In this document: one piece after another, positions 9,175 through 19,261 of the stretch
Position numbering within the stretch: the first letter of the stretch is position 1
Layout of the letters: every line of letters starts with the position of its first letter
Origin: an uncultured Bacteroidota bacterium
GTDB lineage: Bacteria; Bacteroidota; Bacteroidia; Flavobacteriales_D; Parvicellaceae
DNA: 56,347 nt
Reading direction: 5' to 3'
Assembly (NCBI GenBank): GCA_902536695.1
Contig: CACAYQ010000004.1
Span: 1 to 56,347, forward strand
The notes under the pieces: generated by a model
What the model was told of the DNA's origin: nothing
The model's input: the letters and a program-made list of their open reading frames with translations, nothing else
The model's database searches: none
Made by a program: the position numbers and the translations under genes

Positions 9175-10377
9175 ATGAGTGAGGTTGCAATCAAAGTTAA
9201 TGGACTTTCTAAAAAATTTACAATAGGCAAGAAAAAAAGTTCTAGCTTTAGGGATAGTTTATCCTCTGTGTTATATAAATCAAAATCGACACAAGATTTC
9301 TGGGCATTAAATAATTTAAACTTTGAAATTCTAAAAGGTGAATCTATTGGAATTATAGGTAAGAATGGAGCAGGAAAATCAACTTTACTAAAAATTTTAT
9401 CCAGAATAACAAAACCTTCTAGTGGAAGAATTGAGATCAATGGCAGAGTTTCTTCATTACTGGAAGTTGGGACTGGGTTTCACCCAGAACTAACAGGCAG
9501 AGAAAATATCTATTTAAATGGGACTATATTAGGAATGAAGCGAAGTGAAGTAAAATCTAAATTTGATGAAATTGTTGATTTTAGCGGGGTTGAAAAATTC
9601 TTAGACACACCAGTAAAACGATACAGCTCTGGTATGTACGTAAGATTAGCATTTGCTGTGGCTGCTCATCTTGAGCCTGAAATACTAATTATTGATGAAG
9701 TACTTTCTGTAGGTGACGCTGAATTTCAGAAAAAATGTTTAGGCAAAATGGACGATGCCACAAAAAGCGGCAGAACTGTTTTATTCGTAAGTCATAACAT
9801 GTCTGCTGTAGAAAAATTATGCTCTAAATGTTTTTTATTAAAGCAAGGGCAACTTAAATATTCTGGATCTTCAAGTCAAACAATAGCAAAATATTTAAAT
9901 TTTGCAGAGTCTAATCAACATCAATGGACAAGGGAAAGTACAGTTAAAAGCAAAGCTTACTTTACATATATAAAAGCATATCAAGAAAATCAACTTGACA
10001 TCACAACATCTGGAAGCTTAAATATAGAATTTACGTATGAAATCAAAGAAGATCTAAATAGTTTAAAACTTCATTTAGCACTTTTAGATAACTATGGTCA
10101 AATAATATTTTCCTCTGCACCAGAAGATACAGGAATTGAAAAACCATTAAAAAAAGGAAAATACACTTCTTTAGTTACCCTCCCAAAAGATCTGTTAATC
10201 CCAATGAAGTATAGCTTAAAACTTATTCTCTGGGATCATATTGCTGGATCTTTTATTCACCATGACATTAATGAAGAAATCAAATTTAAACCTATTGAAA
10301 CACAATCCCTAATCAATAATACGTCCGGTGGAAGATCTGGGATTGTAGCAGTTAAATGCAAATGGAAAATTGAATAA
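9175..10377 (+). CDS. wzt: ABC polysaccharide exporter ATPase with C-terminal glycan-binding domain (Wzt)
   Basis: This ATPase powers export through Wzm. Residues 1-230 are the nucleotide-binding domain: Walker [10 protein letters not shown] (62-70), signature SSGM (151-154), Walker B LIIDE (171-175) and the switch histidine His207. Residues from about 245 to 400 form an extra beta-rich domain like the Wzt C-terminal domain that in E. coli O8/O9a recognises the terminal modification of the O-chain and gates export. Its presence implies that the glycan here is capped at its non-reducing end before export; one of the methyltransferases nearby could make the cap. It lies in an operon with wzm and, 4 bases later, the methyltransferase gene. 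Confidence 0.92.
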   Translation: MSEVAIKVNGLSKKFTIGKKKSSSFRDSLSSVLYKSKSTQDFWALNNLNFEILKGESIGIIGKNGAGKSTLLKILSRITKPSSGRIEINGRVSSLLEVGTGFHPELTGRENIYLNGTILGMKRSEVKSKFDEIVDFSGVEKFLDTPVKRYSSGMYVRLAFAVAAHLEPEILIIDEVLSVGDAEFQKKCLGKMDDATKSGRTVLFVSHNMSAVEKLCSKCFLLKQGQLKYSGSSSQTIAKYLNFAESNQHQWTRESTVKSKAYFTYIKAYQENQLDITTSGSLNIEFTYEIKEDLNSLKLHLALLDNYGQIIFSSAPEDTGIEKPLKKGKYTSLVTLPKDLLIPMKYSLKLILWDHIAGSFIHHDINEEIKFKPIETQSLINNTSGGRSGIVAVKCKWKIE

Positions 10378-10381
10378 TACT

Positions 10382-11125
10382 ATGAAATATAGACAAATTG
10401 AATGGACTGATGAGTTGGTTAAAAAGTTTTGGGATTTTGAGTCGCAATTCCCAAAAAAATATTTCACCTACACATTTGGTCACCGAATAATTGAAGAAGT
10501 AGGAGATTATTTAAAAGATGCTAAAAAAGTTTTAGATTATGGAACCGGAATTGGATTACTGATTCCCCATTTATTAAAACATGAATTTCAAGTAACAGGA
10601 ACAGACTTCTCTCATGATTCTATAGAAGTAGTTAACAACAGTTTTAAAGATAAAAATAACTTTAATGGAGTATTTTATATTGATGACATTATTAATGTGA
10701 ATAAAAAATATGATGTTATTTTCTGCATTGAAATGATTGAACACATTAATGATCATTATTTGGATATAACTTTTAAAAACTTCAAACACCTATTAGCTGA
10801 CGATGGATATATTGTGATTACAACTCCCAATGATGAAGTATTGGCAGACAATATGATATTTTGCCCTAACTGTGAATCTGTATTTCATCGTTGGCAACAT
10901 GTAAAAAGCTGGAGCACTTCTTCCTTAGAAAAAGCCATCATAAAATATGGATTTAAAAAGGAAAAAATATATACTACATTTTTTAACCCTATTGTTGAAG
11001 AAAAAAAACCACTTACAGCAGCCATTGCAGGCTTTATAAGAAAATACATCCTTCTAAGAAAAGAAATAAAAAAGACCGATCCCCAAGCCAAACCACCTCA
11101 TTTAGTTGCCATTTTAAAAAATTAG
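10382..11125 (+). CDS. Class I SAM methyltransferase, possible glycan chain-capping enzyme
   Basis: This is a 247-residue methyltransferase with motif I VLDYGTGIGLL at about residues 50-60, the acidic residue in GTDFSH and the post-II motif CIEMIEHIND. Several residues later TPNDE is typical of methyltransferase-11/23 sugar O-methyltransferases. ATG at 10382 is preferred to a TTG at 10370 that would overlap the wzt stop. A CPNC pair near residues 160-163 might hold a metal or be incidental. Because it directly follows wzt, whose C-terminal domain should read a terminal modification, it is the best candidate in the window for the enzyme that caps the chain. That role is inference. Confidence 0.8.
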   Translation: MKYRQIEWTDELVKKFWDFESQFPKKYFTYTFGHRIIEEVGDYLKDAKKVLDYGTGIGLLIPHLLKHEFQVTGTDFSHDSIEVVNNSFKDKNNFNGVFYIDDIINVNKKYDVIFCIEMIEHINDHYLDITFKNFKHLLADDGYIVITTPNDEVLADNMIFCPNCESVFHRWQHVKSWSTSSLEKAIIKYGFKKEKIYTTFFNPIVEEKKPLTAAIAGFIRKYILLRKEIKKTDPQAKPPHLVAILKN

Positions 11126-11128
11126 AAT

Positions 11129-13024
11129 ATGTGTGGCATTGTTGGGATTATTAGAAAAAATAGTTCAGTTGAAAAAGAAGAACTAACTGAAATGAACAAT
11201 ACCCAGGTCCATAGAGGTCCTGATGGCGAAGGATATTATACTGATAAAAATGTTGGCTTTGCGCATAGAAGACTTTCTATCATTGACATTGAATCAGGTC
11301 ATCAGCCCATGTCTACTACTAATAATAATTATTGGATCACATATAATGGTGAACTTTATAATTATTTAGAACTTAAATCTGAACTTGAAATTAAAGGTCA
11401 TATTTTCTCAACAAAATCAGACACTGAAGTTGTGGTTTACGCCTATAAAGAATGGGGTAAAGAGTGTCTAAACAAATTTCGTGGCATGTTTGCTTTTGCT
11501 ATTCATGACAAGAAAAAAAACATAGTTTTTATTGCAAGAGACCAATTTGGAATAAAGCCTTTAGTTTATAGAATTTCAAAAGATTTCTTTGCTTTTTCAT
11601 CTGAAATAAAAGCACTTACAAAAGTGATTGGACCAGCACCTACAGGGTCTTTACAATCTTTAGATATTTATTTAACGCTACAATATATTCCTGCACCACA
11701 TACTATTTATAAGGACATATATAAACTTCCTCCTGCGCATTATTTAATAGTTAATGACAAAGGAGATATTCTTGAAAAAGAGAGATATTATGATATTTCA
11801 TTTAGTCCCAATAATAAAAACAGCTCTTTTAATTGGTTAGAAAAAACAGAAAGTGCCATAACTGATTCTGTAAATTCCCAACTAATTAGTGATGTCCCAT
11901 TTGGTGTCTTTCTTTCTGGCGGAATAGATTCTACCCTTGTAGCATTAAAAATGTCCAAAATTTTAGATCGCCCATTAAAAGCTTTTACGATCGGATTTAA
12001 TGAGGAAAAATATAGTGAGTTAAAATATGCCGAGCATGCTGCAAAAAAAATAGGAGTTGAACTAGTATCTGAAATAGTTACTGAAAATGGAACAGATGTA
12101 CTTCCAAAGCTAATTAATGACCATTATGGAGAACCGTTTGGTGACTCATCTGCAATACCGACATGGTTTGTATCAAGATTAGCTAGAAAAGAAGTTACCA
12201 TGGCATTAACTGGAGATGGCGGTGATGAAATGTTTGGCGGATATCATTCCTACCAATCATGGACTAGAAATACACCAAAAAACATTATACACAACAAAAT
12301 AAAACTAAAACAATATTCAGGTATTCCAAGGTATATTCTAGGCACATATAAAGAATACCTAAAAAATGGAAAATCATTAAACAACTTATCTGAATGGATT
12401 AACATTATGGCATACACTAAAATAGAATTTAGAAACAAATTATGGAAAGAAGGGGTCTTCAATAATCCCTCTGATTCAATAATTTGCTTTAATGATGCTC
12501 ATATTAAATCACATAAACTTGATAGACTATCTTATGCACAATACATTGACATCCATACTTATCTACCATTTGACATATTAACAAAAGTAGATATATCAAG
12601 TATGGCGAATAGCCTAGAGACTCGTCCACCACTAATTGATATTGAGTTGGCTAAAATTGTTGAAAAACTTCCAACTCATGAAAAAAACCAATTACATGGA
12701 CTTGAGATGCAGGGTAAATCAGTATTAAAAAGAATCTTATCTAATACTTTTGATGAAAATTTTATATATAGAAGAAAGCAAGGTTTTGCAATCCCTTCTG
12801 ATCAGTGGTTCTTTGAAGACAAAGAAAATGGTCAATTATTTAAGCATTTATTAATAAATAAAAATTCAAGACTATATGATTTCTTCAATGAAAAAAGCAT
12901 TAAGGAATTATGGGATGGATACAATAAAAATGCTGGTAAGTTCAATTATTTTGGAACATTATGGTTACTATTTATCTTTTCTTTGTGGCTTGAAGGAAAT
13001 TCAACTATACATTTTGAAAATTAA
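11129..13024 (+). CDS. asnB: Glutamine-dependent asparagine synthetase family protein
   Basis: This 631-residue AsnB-type enzyme uses glutamine-derived ammonia to amidate a carboxyl group activated as an adenylate. The N-terminal Ntn glutaminase domain starts with the nucleophile Cys2 (MCGIVGI) and includes RGPDGEG and YNGELYN. The synthetase domain has the PP-loop SGGIDS at 263-268 and TGDGGDEMFGGY near residue 365. In polysaccharide loci such enzymes often amidate a sugar uronic acid or an amino-acid substituent rather than aspartate. The gene is intact, unlike the second family member at 29.0-30.8 kb. It starts three bases after the methyltransferase stop and ends 12 bases before the fusion gene. 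The substrate is not known. Confidence 0.9.
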   Translation: MCGIVGIIRKNSSVEKEELTEMNNTQVHRGPDGEGYYTDKNVGFAHRRLSIIDIESGHQPMSTTNNNYWITYNGELYNYLELKSELEIKGHIFSTKSDTEVVVYAYKEWGKECLNKFRGMFAFAIHDKKKNIVFIARDQFGIKPLVYRISKDFFAFSSEIKALTKVIGPAPTGSLQSLDIYLTLQYIPAPHTIYKDIYKLPPAHYLIVNDKGDILEKERYYDISFSPNNKNSSFNWLEKTESAITDSVNSQLISDVPFGVFLSGGIDSTLVALKMSKILDRPLKAFTIGFNEEKYSELKYAEHAAKKIGVELVSEIVTENGTDVLPKLINDHYGEPFGDSSAIPTWFVSRLARKEVTMALTGDGGDEMFGGYHSYQSWTRNTPKNIIHNKIKLKQYSGIPRYILGTYKEYLKNGKSLNNLSEWINIMAYTKIEFRNKLWKEGVFNNPSDSIICFNDAHIKSHKLDRLSYAQYIDIHTYLPFDILTKVDISSMANSLETRPPLIDIELAKIVEKLPTHEKNQLHGLEMQGKSVLKRILSNTFDENFIYRRKQGFAIPSDQWFFEDKENGQLFKHLLINKNSRLYDFFNEKSIKELWDGYNKNAGKFNYFGTLWLLFIFSLWLEGNSTIHFEN

Positions 13025-13036
13025 CTCAGAAATCAA

Positions 13037-14809
13037 TTGGAAATCAAACCAAAAATCAACAAGCTTAAAATTGGAATTCTCTTAAATTCATTTACAATAG
13101 AATCATGGGTGTATGAAATCATAAACAACTTACTTAAAGAAAATTACATTTCAGTTGATTTAGTTGTGCTAAATGATTTGGCTAAGCCTAAACAAAAAAT
13201 AAATATAAAAGAAAAAACCAATAGGTTCAGTAAAATCAAAAATGATCTGAATGATAATTATTTATTTTATAATTATTTAAAATGGGATAAAAATTATTAT
13301 AAAGAGGAAATTGATGCGTTTGAAAAAAAAGACTCTGCAAAAATTCTTGAAAACATTGAAACCATTTCAGTAAACCCAAGAAGAACGAAATTTTCTGATT
13401 TTATTGAAGGTGAAGATTTAAAAACTATACAATCAAAAAAACTAGACGTTATTATTCGATTTGGCTTCAGGATTTTAAAAGGAGGTATTTTTAATTCTGC
13501 AAAATATGGAGTCTGGTCATATCACCATGATGATAATATTGAATATAGAGGGGGTCCAGGACTATTTTGGGAAATATATGAAAACAACCCCAAATCAGGG
13601 ACGATTCTTCAAATTTTAAATGAAAAGTTAGATGATGGAAAAGTAATTTATCGATCGATATCAAATACTAAAAACTTATCTTATCACAAAAACAGAAATC
13701 AAAATTATTGGAAAACCTCTACCATTATTTTAAGAAGATTAAAACACCTTCATTTATTTGGGTGGGAGTTTATAAAAAATCTTGAAACCTATAATGAAAA
13801 ATTAATCTATAATAAAGGCATTTATACTTTCCCTAATAACAAACAAGCTTTAAGGCTTCATTACAAATTATTTATTAGGAATTTTAAATTCAATATAAGA
13901 AGACATTTCTTTGAAGAATATTGGGAAATAATATTTAAAACTAAAAATAAAAAATTCAAATTACAACCTGAAAAAGGGCATTGGTATGCTGATCCATTCC
14001 CAATAAAAAATAAAGACAAAATATATTTATTTTTTGAAGATTTTAATAAAAAAGAAGGGATTGGATGTATCTCATTTGCTGAAATAGACAGAAATAACAA
14101 AGTATCAAAACCTAAAATTGCATTAAAAGAAAATTTTCACCTTTCCTATCCCCATGTATTTGAATATGAAGGATGCTATTACATGATTCCTGAATCTAAA
14201 GAAAACAATAGCATAAGATTATACAAAGCTAAAGAATTCCCATATAAGTGGGATTATGTCAAAACATTAATGTCTGATATTAAGGCTGTTGACTCAACTA
14301 TTTTATTTCATAAAAATAAAGTATGGCTTTTTACTAACATTGAAAACCATGGTGCCTCAACTTGGGAAGAACTTCATATATTTCATTCCAATGATATTTT
14401 TGAAGATTGGGAACCTCATCCTCTTAACCCTGTTATTTCTAATGTTTGTTCCTCTAGACCAGCAGGGAATTTATTTACAAATAAAAACAATGAGTTATTT
14501 AGGCCTAATCAAGACTGTTCAATTACCTATGGATATGCAACAAATATTAGTCAAATAACAAAACTAAATGAACTGGAATACGAAGAAAAGATAATTCATA
14601 AAATCTATCCGAAAGAACTTGGAAATTATAAAGGAACCCACACTTATAATAAAATTGATGATATTGAATTTTATGATGCTAAAAAATGGCTAAAAAACAA
14701 AAATTATAATTTTATCAAGTTATTTAAAAGTATTAGAGCAATATATCATCATAAACCTATTAGGTTATATCTGAAACACTTAATGAAAATATTTATTTTA
14801 GGCAAATAA
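13037..14809 (+). CDS. Fusion protein: formyltransferase-like domain plus beta-propeller glycosyl domain (GINT1-like)
   Basis: This is a 590-residue two-domain protein. Residues 1-230 follow the formyltransferase fold: the active-site region reads WSYHHDDNIEYRGGPGLFW at 160-178 and a downstream LDDGKV at 198-203. The usual catalytic Asn-x-His is here Ser161-x-His163, so the Asn is absent while His and the Asp of the D-G motif remain. Residues 300-560 start with KGHWYADPFP and carry repeated aromatic and acidic blade motifs (YLFFEDF, SYPHVFEYEG, YYMIPES), matching the five/six-blade propeller found in plant glucosamine inositolphosphorylceramide transferase N-termini and in bacterial formyltransferase fusions. 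The start is TTG at 13037; the frame has no early ATG. Its stop overlaps the next ATG. Function is probably formylation or a related transfer on a lipid-linked glycan, but this is unproven. Confidence 0.7.
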   Translation: MEIKPKINKLKIGILLNSFTIESWVYEIINNLLKENYISVDLVVLNDLAKPKQKINIKEKTNRFSKIKNDLNDNYLFYNYLKWDKNYYKEEIDAFEKKDSAKILENIETISVNPRRTKFSDFIEGEDLKTIQSKKLDVIIRFGFRILKGGIFNSAKYGVWSYHHDDNIEYRGGPGLFWEIYENNPKSGTILQILNEKLDDGKVIYRSISNTKNLSYHKNRNQNYWKTSTIILRRLKHLHLFGWEFIKNLETYNEKLIYNKGIYTFPNNKQALRLHYKLFIRNFKFNIRRHFFEEYWEIIFKTKNKKFKLQPEKGHWYADPFPIKNKDKIYLFFEDFNKKEGIGCISFAEIDRNNKVSKPKIALKENFHLSYPHVFEYEGCYYMIPESKENNSIRLYKAKEFPYKWDYVKTLMSDIKAVDSTILFHKNKVWLFTNIENHGASTWEELHIFHSNDIFEDWEPHPLNPVISNVCSSRPAGNLFTNKNNELFRPNQDCSITYGYATNISQITKLNELEYEEKIIHKIYPKELGNYKGTHTYNKIDDIEFYDAKKWLKNKNYNFIKLFKSIRAIYHHKPIRLYLKHLMKIFILGK

Positions 14810-16008
14810 TGAAAATAGCTTTTATAACCAATGAATTTATTTCTGAGCCTAATTCATTTGATGGAGGATTATCCAACTACATATTTAAAGTATGTGTAAC
14901 ATTAATTGAATATGGTCATTTTCCAATTGTTTTTGTTTTATCTGATGAAAACAAGACAATTAGCTATTCAGGAATTGAAGTTCATAGAGTAAAGCCTAAA
15001 ATTAATTTTGTCTATAAATTAATTGATAAAATAACAATGTTTAAGTGTCAACAACCATTAACTATTATAAATAATAGTTATTATATCAATAGGAAACTTA
15101 GAAAAGTAAATAAAACAAAAAAAATAGATATTGTACAATACCCAAGTTACCAAGCAATTGGTTTATTTGTTCCAAGAAATATTCCATCATTAATGAGAAT
15201 ATCAAGTTATCAAAAGCTCATTGATGAAGCTAATGGATTTTATTATAGCTCCTATAAAGATCGTTTTCATCATGTACTAGAAGACATAACATACAAAAGA
15301 GCAAAAAATTTAATTGGTCCAAGTTATTTTCTCTCAAATTTTATTTCAAAAAAATTCAAGAAAAATGTGAAAGTAATTGAATCACCATATGACAACAACA
15401 CTAAAAAATATGACACAACTATTATTGACAGAATAAAAAAAGAAACAAATAGTTCAAAATTTGGATTATTTTATGGAAGATTAGCACAATTAAAAGGATT
15501 GGTTGAAATTGCCAATATTCTGGAAAAATTTTTTGAAAACAATCCTAGTTTCTATTTTGTTATAATTGGGAAAGACTTAGGTTATAAAGGGTCACCAAGT
15601 TTAGATTTCATAAATAGTAAACTAAAAAAAAATAGAGATAAACTAATTTATTTTAAGGAACAAAACCATGAAAAGCTATTACCAGTAATTAAAAAGGCTG
15701 AATTTGTTTTAATGCCTTCTAGAATTGAAAATTTTCCTAATGCCTGTGTTGAAGCAATGTCTCTGAGTAAAATTGTTATTGCATCTAAAGGAATTAGCTT
15801 TGAACAATTGATCAATGACAAAGAAAATGGCTTCCTTTTTGAAAATGCAAATTCAAAAGACTTGTTAAAAGTTATAGAACAAGTATTAAATTTACCCTCA
15901 GAAAGAAAAAAAGAAATTCAAGAAAATGCAAAGAAAATAGTTGAAAGGCTTCATCCTGATATTACTGTTAATAAATTGATTAATTATTACCAATCAATTA
16001 TTAAATAA
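14809..16008 (+). CDS. Glycosyltransferase family 4 (GT-B)
   Basis: This is a 399-residue retaining GT-B glycosyltransferase. The N-terminal domain begins MKIAFITNEF with a glycine-rich acceptor loop (FDGGLSNYI), and the C-terminal donor domain contains LFYGRLAQLKGL followed by the family-4 EX7E-type block in PSRIENFPNACVEAMSLSK near residue 305. It transfers a nucleotide-activated sugar to a growing lipid-linked chain on the cytoplasmic face. Its ATG shares bases with the preceding TAA, indicating translational coupling. Donor and linkage cannot be read from sequence. Confidence 0.88.
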   Translation: MKIAFITNEFISEPNSFDGGLSNYIFKVCVTLIEYGHFPIVFVLSDENKTISYSGIEVHRVKPKINFVYKLIDKITMFKCQQPLTIINNSYYINRKLRKVNKTKKIDIVQYPSYQAIGLFVPRNIPSLMRISSYQKLIDEANGFYYSSYKDRFHHVLEDITYKRAKNLIGPSYFLSNFISKKFKKNVKVIESPYDNNTKKYDTTIIDRIKKETNSSKFGLFYGRLAQLKGLVEIANILEKFFENNPSFYFVIIGKDLGYKGSPSLDFINSKLKKNRDKLIYFKEQNHEKLLPVIKKAEFVLMPSRIENFPNACVEAMSLSKIVIASKGISFEQLINDKENGFLFENANSKDLLKVIEQVLNLPSERKKEIQENAKKIVERLHPDITVNKLINYYQSIIK

Positions 16009-16015
16009 CTGATTA

Positions 16016-16981
16016 ATGAAAAGAATATTATTAACTGGAGGAGCTGGATTTATAGGTAGCACCTTAGCTGAGAAATTATTGAGTAAAGGAAATTATGTAA
16101 CTGTTATTGATAACTTTTCAGACTTTTATGACCCTTATATAAAAGAAAAAAATATCATTCCTTTATTAAAATTCTCGAACTTCAAGCTTCATAGATTTGA
16201 CATAATTGACAAAGAAGCCTTGTTTCAAAATATTGACAAACACGATGTAATAGTTCATATTGCTGCTAAAGCTGGTGTTAGACCTTCTATTCTTGACCCA
16301 ATTGGATATGAAGAGGTTAATGTTAAAGGAACGATTAATCTATTAGAGTTTGCAAAACATCATGGCATCAAACAATTTGTATTTGCTTCATCTAGTAGTG
16401 TTTATGGGACAAATCCTAATGTGCCATGGGTTGAAAACTCTCAGATTGATCATATTATTAGCCCTTATGCTGGAACTAAAAGATCAGCTGAAATTCAAGG
16501 GAAAATATACAGTCATTTACATGACATTCGGTTTATTGCATTACGATTATTTACTGTTTTTGGCCCAAAACAAAGACCAGATCTTGCAATTCATAAATTC
16601 ACCAAATTAATTCTGCGAGATAAACCGATCACATTATATGGAAAAGGAAATACAATTAGAGATTATACTTATGTTGATGATATTGTAAATGCTTTCATTA
16701 ACGCTATTAATTTTACAAAATCCGATTTTGAAATAATAAATATTGGGAATAACAAACCCATTTCTCTAATCGAATTGGTTAAACTTTTAGAAAATACATT
16801 TGATAGAAAACCTAAAATAATTTTTGAGAAGGAACAACCTGGTGATGTCCCAAAAACATATGCAGATATTAATAAAGCAAAAAAACTTCTTGGATATGAG
16901 CCTCAAACCTCAATAAAAGACGGTCTTGAAAAATTTAAAAAATGGGTGCTAGAAAATCAAGAAATTATCTATGAGAAATAA
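16016..16981 (+). CDS. NAD-dependent nucleotide-sugar epimerase (UDP-glucuronate 4-epimerase-like SDR)
   Basis: This extended short-chain dehydrogenase of 321 residues interconverts or modifies a UDP-sugar. The NAD loop is GGAGFIGS at 8-15, and the catalytic pair is Tyr151 and Lys155 in SPYAGTK with a serine in the SSSSVYG block. The segment FSDFYDP near residues 34-40 resembles the NDYYDP segment that marks UDP-glucuronate 4-epimerases such as CapI, so UDP-galacturonate is the likeliest product; UDP-glucose 4-epimerase or a dehydratase is less likely. A hexuronic acid would also provide a substrate for the asparagine-synthetase-like amidating enzymes. It overlaps the next glycosyltransferase by 11 bases. 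Confidence 0.85.
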   Translation: MKRILLTGGAGFIGSTLAEKLLSKGNYVTVIDNFSDFYDPYIKEKNIIPLLKFSNFKLHRFDIIDKEALFQNIDKHDVIVHIAAKAGVRPSILDPIGYEEVNVKGTINLLEFAKHHGIKQFVFASSSSVYGTNPNVPWVENSQIDHIISPYAGTKRSAEIQGKIYSHLHDIRFIALRLFTVFGPKQRPDLAIHKFTKLILRDKPITLYGKGNTIRDYTYVDDIVNAFINAINFTKSDFEIINIGNNKPISLIELVKLLENTFDRKPKIIFEKEQPGDVPKTYADINKAKKLLGYEPQTSIKDGLEKFKKWVLENQEIIYEK

Positions 16982-17987
16982 TCCTTTATGCTCCGTTATA
17001 ATGTCTGTACACAATGGAGATAGATTTTTATCTGATGCTATAGAGAGTATTCTTACACAAACATACAAGAATTTCGAGTTCATCATCATAAATGATGGTT
17101 CTACAGATAATTCTTTAAAAATAATTCAATCTTATGATGACAACCGAATAATCATAATTGATAATGATAAAAACATTTTCCTTGCAGCATCGTTAAATAA
17201 AGGAATAAAAAAAGCAAAAGGAAAATACATTGTTAGGATGGATGCCGATGATATAAGCATGCCAGACAGGCTTTCAAAACAAGTTCGATATATGGAAAAT
17301 AATCCAAATATTGGTATTAGCGGAACGTGCTCAGAAATAATTGGTTATGGATCTGGACATGGAAAATATTCTCAAGAAAATAATATTATTAAATATAAAC
17401 TATTATATGAGTGTCATCTTCTTCACCCAACTATTATCATAAGGCGTGATTTAATAAAAGATCATGAACTTTATTACAATGAATCATACAGAAAAAACCA
17501 GGACTATGAATTATTTACAAGAGCAATAGACATTACAGATTTTGGTAATTTACCTGATTATTTGATCAAATATCGACAATCTGAAGAAAATATTAAACGA
17601 GAAGTTCATAATCAAAAAGAAAACTTTATTAAAATTCAAAGGAAATTATTTAATAAAATAGGAGTTAAGATAACCAACACAGAGATTAATCTTTTTAAAA
17701 ACATTAATCATCAGAAATACAATCAATCAGTTAATTTTGTAATGGACAGCCATAAACTTTTAAAAAAAATGGTTGATAGTAATAAAATAACATTATTATT
17801 TGAAGAAAAAGCATTTCAAAATCACATTTCAAAACTATTTGAAAATGTTTGTCGAAATTCAAATGAATCTTCATATCATATTTTCAAAACATACATAAAA
17901 TCAAACCTTGAAATTAATTATATCATCAAAATAAAAATACTTCTAATTTTGTTTTTTAAAATATGTACATCAATTCATAAAAAATGA
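16971..17987 (+). CDS. Glycosyltransferase family 2
   Basis: This is an inverting GT-A enzyme of 338 residues. The nucleotide-sugar site reads SVIMSVHNGDRFL near residue 10 and NDGSTDNS near residue 41, and the metal site is RMDADDISMPDR near residue 85. A C-terminal extension of about 100 residues is rich in Lys, Asn and Phe and ends in a hydrophobic helix that may anchor the protein to the membrane. The ATG lies within the end of the epimerase gene, and its stop shares four bases (ATGA) with the next start. The acceptor is unknown. Confidence 0.87.
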   Translation: MRNNPLCSVIMSVHNGDRFLSDAIESILTQTYKNFEFIIINDGSTDNSLKIIQSYDDNRIIIIDNDKNIFLAASLNKGIKKAKGKYIVRMDADDISMPDRLSKQVRYMENNPNIGISGTCSEIIGYGSGHGKYSQENNIIKYKLLYECHLLHPTIIIRRDLIKDHELYYNESYRKNQDYELFTRAIDITDFGNLPDYLIKYRQSEENIKREVHNQKENFIKIQRKLFNKIGVKITNTEINLFKNINHQKYNQSVNFVMDSHKLLKKMVDSNKITLLFEEKAFQNHISKLFENVCRNSNESSYHIFKTYIKSNLEINYIIKIKILLILFFKICTSIHKK

Positions 17988-18697
17988 TTGAATTTCTATT
18001 CTCAAAGTATTATCAAATTAAATTTCGCCTTATTTATTCATATCACTATAGGTTTAGAAAGAATAAATCTCTATTTGAAAAAAACTTAACAAAAAACAAT
18101 CAAACTAGATGGATAGATATAGGATGTTCTGGAAATAACCTTAATAATAATTTTTATTACGCAGATCTTTATCCAGTAGAAGACTGTTTAGAAGAAATGA
18201 AAAGTAAGTATCATCAATTAGATATATCTAAACCTATAGAAAAAGTTGTAAAAACTAAATTAGGTAAATTTGACTTTATAAGAATGCAGCATGTATTTGA
18301 GCATTTTACTTATGAACAGGCATCAATTGTTTTAGATAATTGCTATGAACTTTTGGAAGAAAATGGAAAATTACTCATTTCAGTACCCGATCTTGACATC
18401 TATTTAAAAAGATACTTCAATGGCTCATTGAAACATATTTCATCATTTGGTCCGTGGGCACATACAAGAATTAAAGAAAACTCTCCACAATCAGATTATT
18501 TTTCAATCTATGCGCATAGTATGCTACATGAAAAGCATTTATGGTGCTATAATAAAAAGGGCCTTATTCACAAAATAATATCTTCAGGGAAATTTAAAAA
18601 TGTAAAAAAAATTGGAATCTTAAACAAATTAGCGGGTATTCCATTTACCCACAACAGGCCTGAAGAAGATTTATGTGTTATTGCTGTAAAAAAATAA
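17984..18697 (+). CDS. SAM-dependent methyltransferase-like protein
   Basis: This 237-residue protein keeps a class I methyltransferase core: motif I WIDIGCSG near residue 45, an aspartate in YADLYP, and the downstream MQHVFEHFTYEQA and LLEENGKLLISVPDLD that mark the methyltransferase-11 superfamily. The spacing between motif I and the acidic residue is shorter than usual (GCSGNNLNNNFYYAD), so the SAM site may be altered. It overlaps the preceding GT2 gene by ATGA and precedes a hexapeptide acyltransferase by three bases. It could be a sugar O-methyltransferase; substrate unknown. Confidence 0.72.
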   Translation: MIEFLFSKYYQIKFRLIYSYHYRFRKNKSLFEKNLTKNNQTRWIDIGCSGNNLNNNFYYADLYPVEDCLEEMKSKYHQLDISKPIEKVVKTKLGKFDFIRMQHVFEHFTYEQASIVLDNCYELLEENGKLLISVPDLDIYLKRYFNGSLKHISSFGPWAHTRIKENSPQSDYFSIYAHSMLHEKHLWCYNKKGLIHKIISSGKFKNVKKIGILNKLAGIPFTHNRPEEDLCVIAVKK

Positions 18698-18700
18698 AAG

Positions 18701-19255
18701 ATGAATAAATTTAAACTTCTTCTTTCCAAAATATACCGCTTCTTCTACCCTATAGAATTAGTAGATGTTTATAAAAAAATGGGAGTTAAAATTGGAGATA
18801 ATTGCAAATTTCAATTTGACGTAGTAATCGATTTTTCTCATTATTGGTTAATAGAAATTGGAAATGACGTAACCCTTGCTCCAAGAGTTCATATACTTGC
18901 GCATGATGCAAGTACATTCAAGCATATTGGATACAGCAAAATAGGTAAAGTAAAAATAGGAAATAATGTTTTTGTGGGGGCAAATACAACTATATTACCA
19001 GGAGTTAATATAGGAAATAATACAATTATAGGTGCTGGTAGTGTAGTAACTAAAGATTTACCTGAAAACTCAATTGCTGTAGGAAATCCTGCTAAAGTAA
19101 TTGGAGATCTTACTACTTTCCTCAATAAAACAAGAGAAGAGATGTTAAAATTTCCATTATTTGAAGAAGAGTATACACTTAGAGCAGGGGTTAGTGCACA
19201 GAAAAAACAAAAAATGATCAGTTTGATTAATGATAAATACGGATTTGTTAGATAA
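18701..19255 (+). CDS. Left-handed beta-helix (hexapeptide) acyltransferase
   Basis: The 184-residue protein is a trimeric left-handed beta-helix acetyltransferase that moves acetyl from acetyl-CoA to a sugar hydroxyl or amino group. Repeated [LIV]-G-x-x-x-x units run from about residue 25 to 140, including [25 protein letters not shown] and [15 protein letters not shown]. His67 or so in HILAHDAS is the probable catalytic base, as in maltose/galactoside acetyltransferases. VVGNPAK-like closing sequence ([10 protein letters not shown]) is conserved. It is tightly packed between two methyltransferase genes. Which residue of the glycan is acetylated is not visible. Confidence 0.9.
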   Translation: MNKFKLLLSKIYRFFYPIELVDVYKKMGVKIGDNCKFQFDVVIDFSHYWLIEIGNDVTLAPRVHILAHDASTFKHIGYSKIGKVKIGNNVFVGANTTILPGVNIGNNTIIGAGSVVTKDLPENSIAVGNPAKVIGDLTTFLNKTREEMLKFPLFEEEYTLRAGVSAQKKQKMISLINDKYGFVR

Positions 19256-19261
19256 GTAAAA

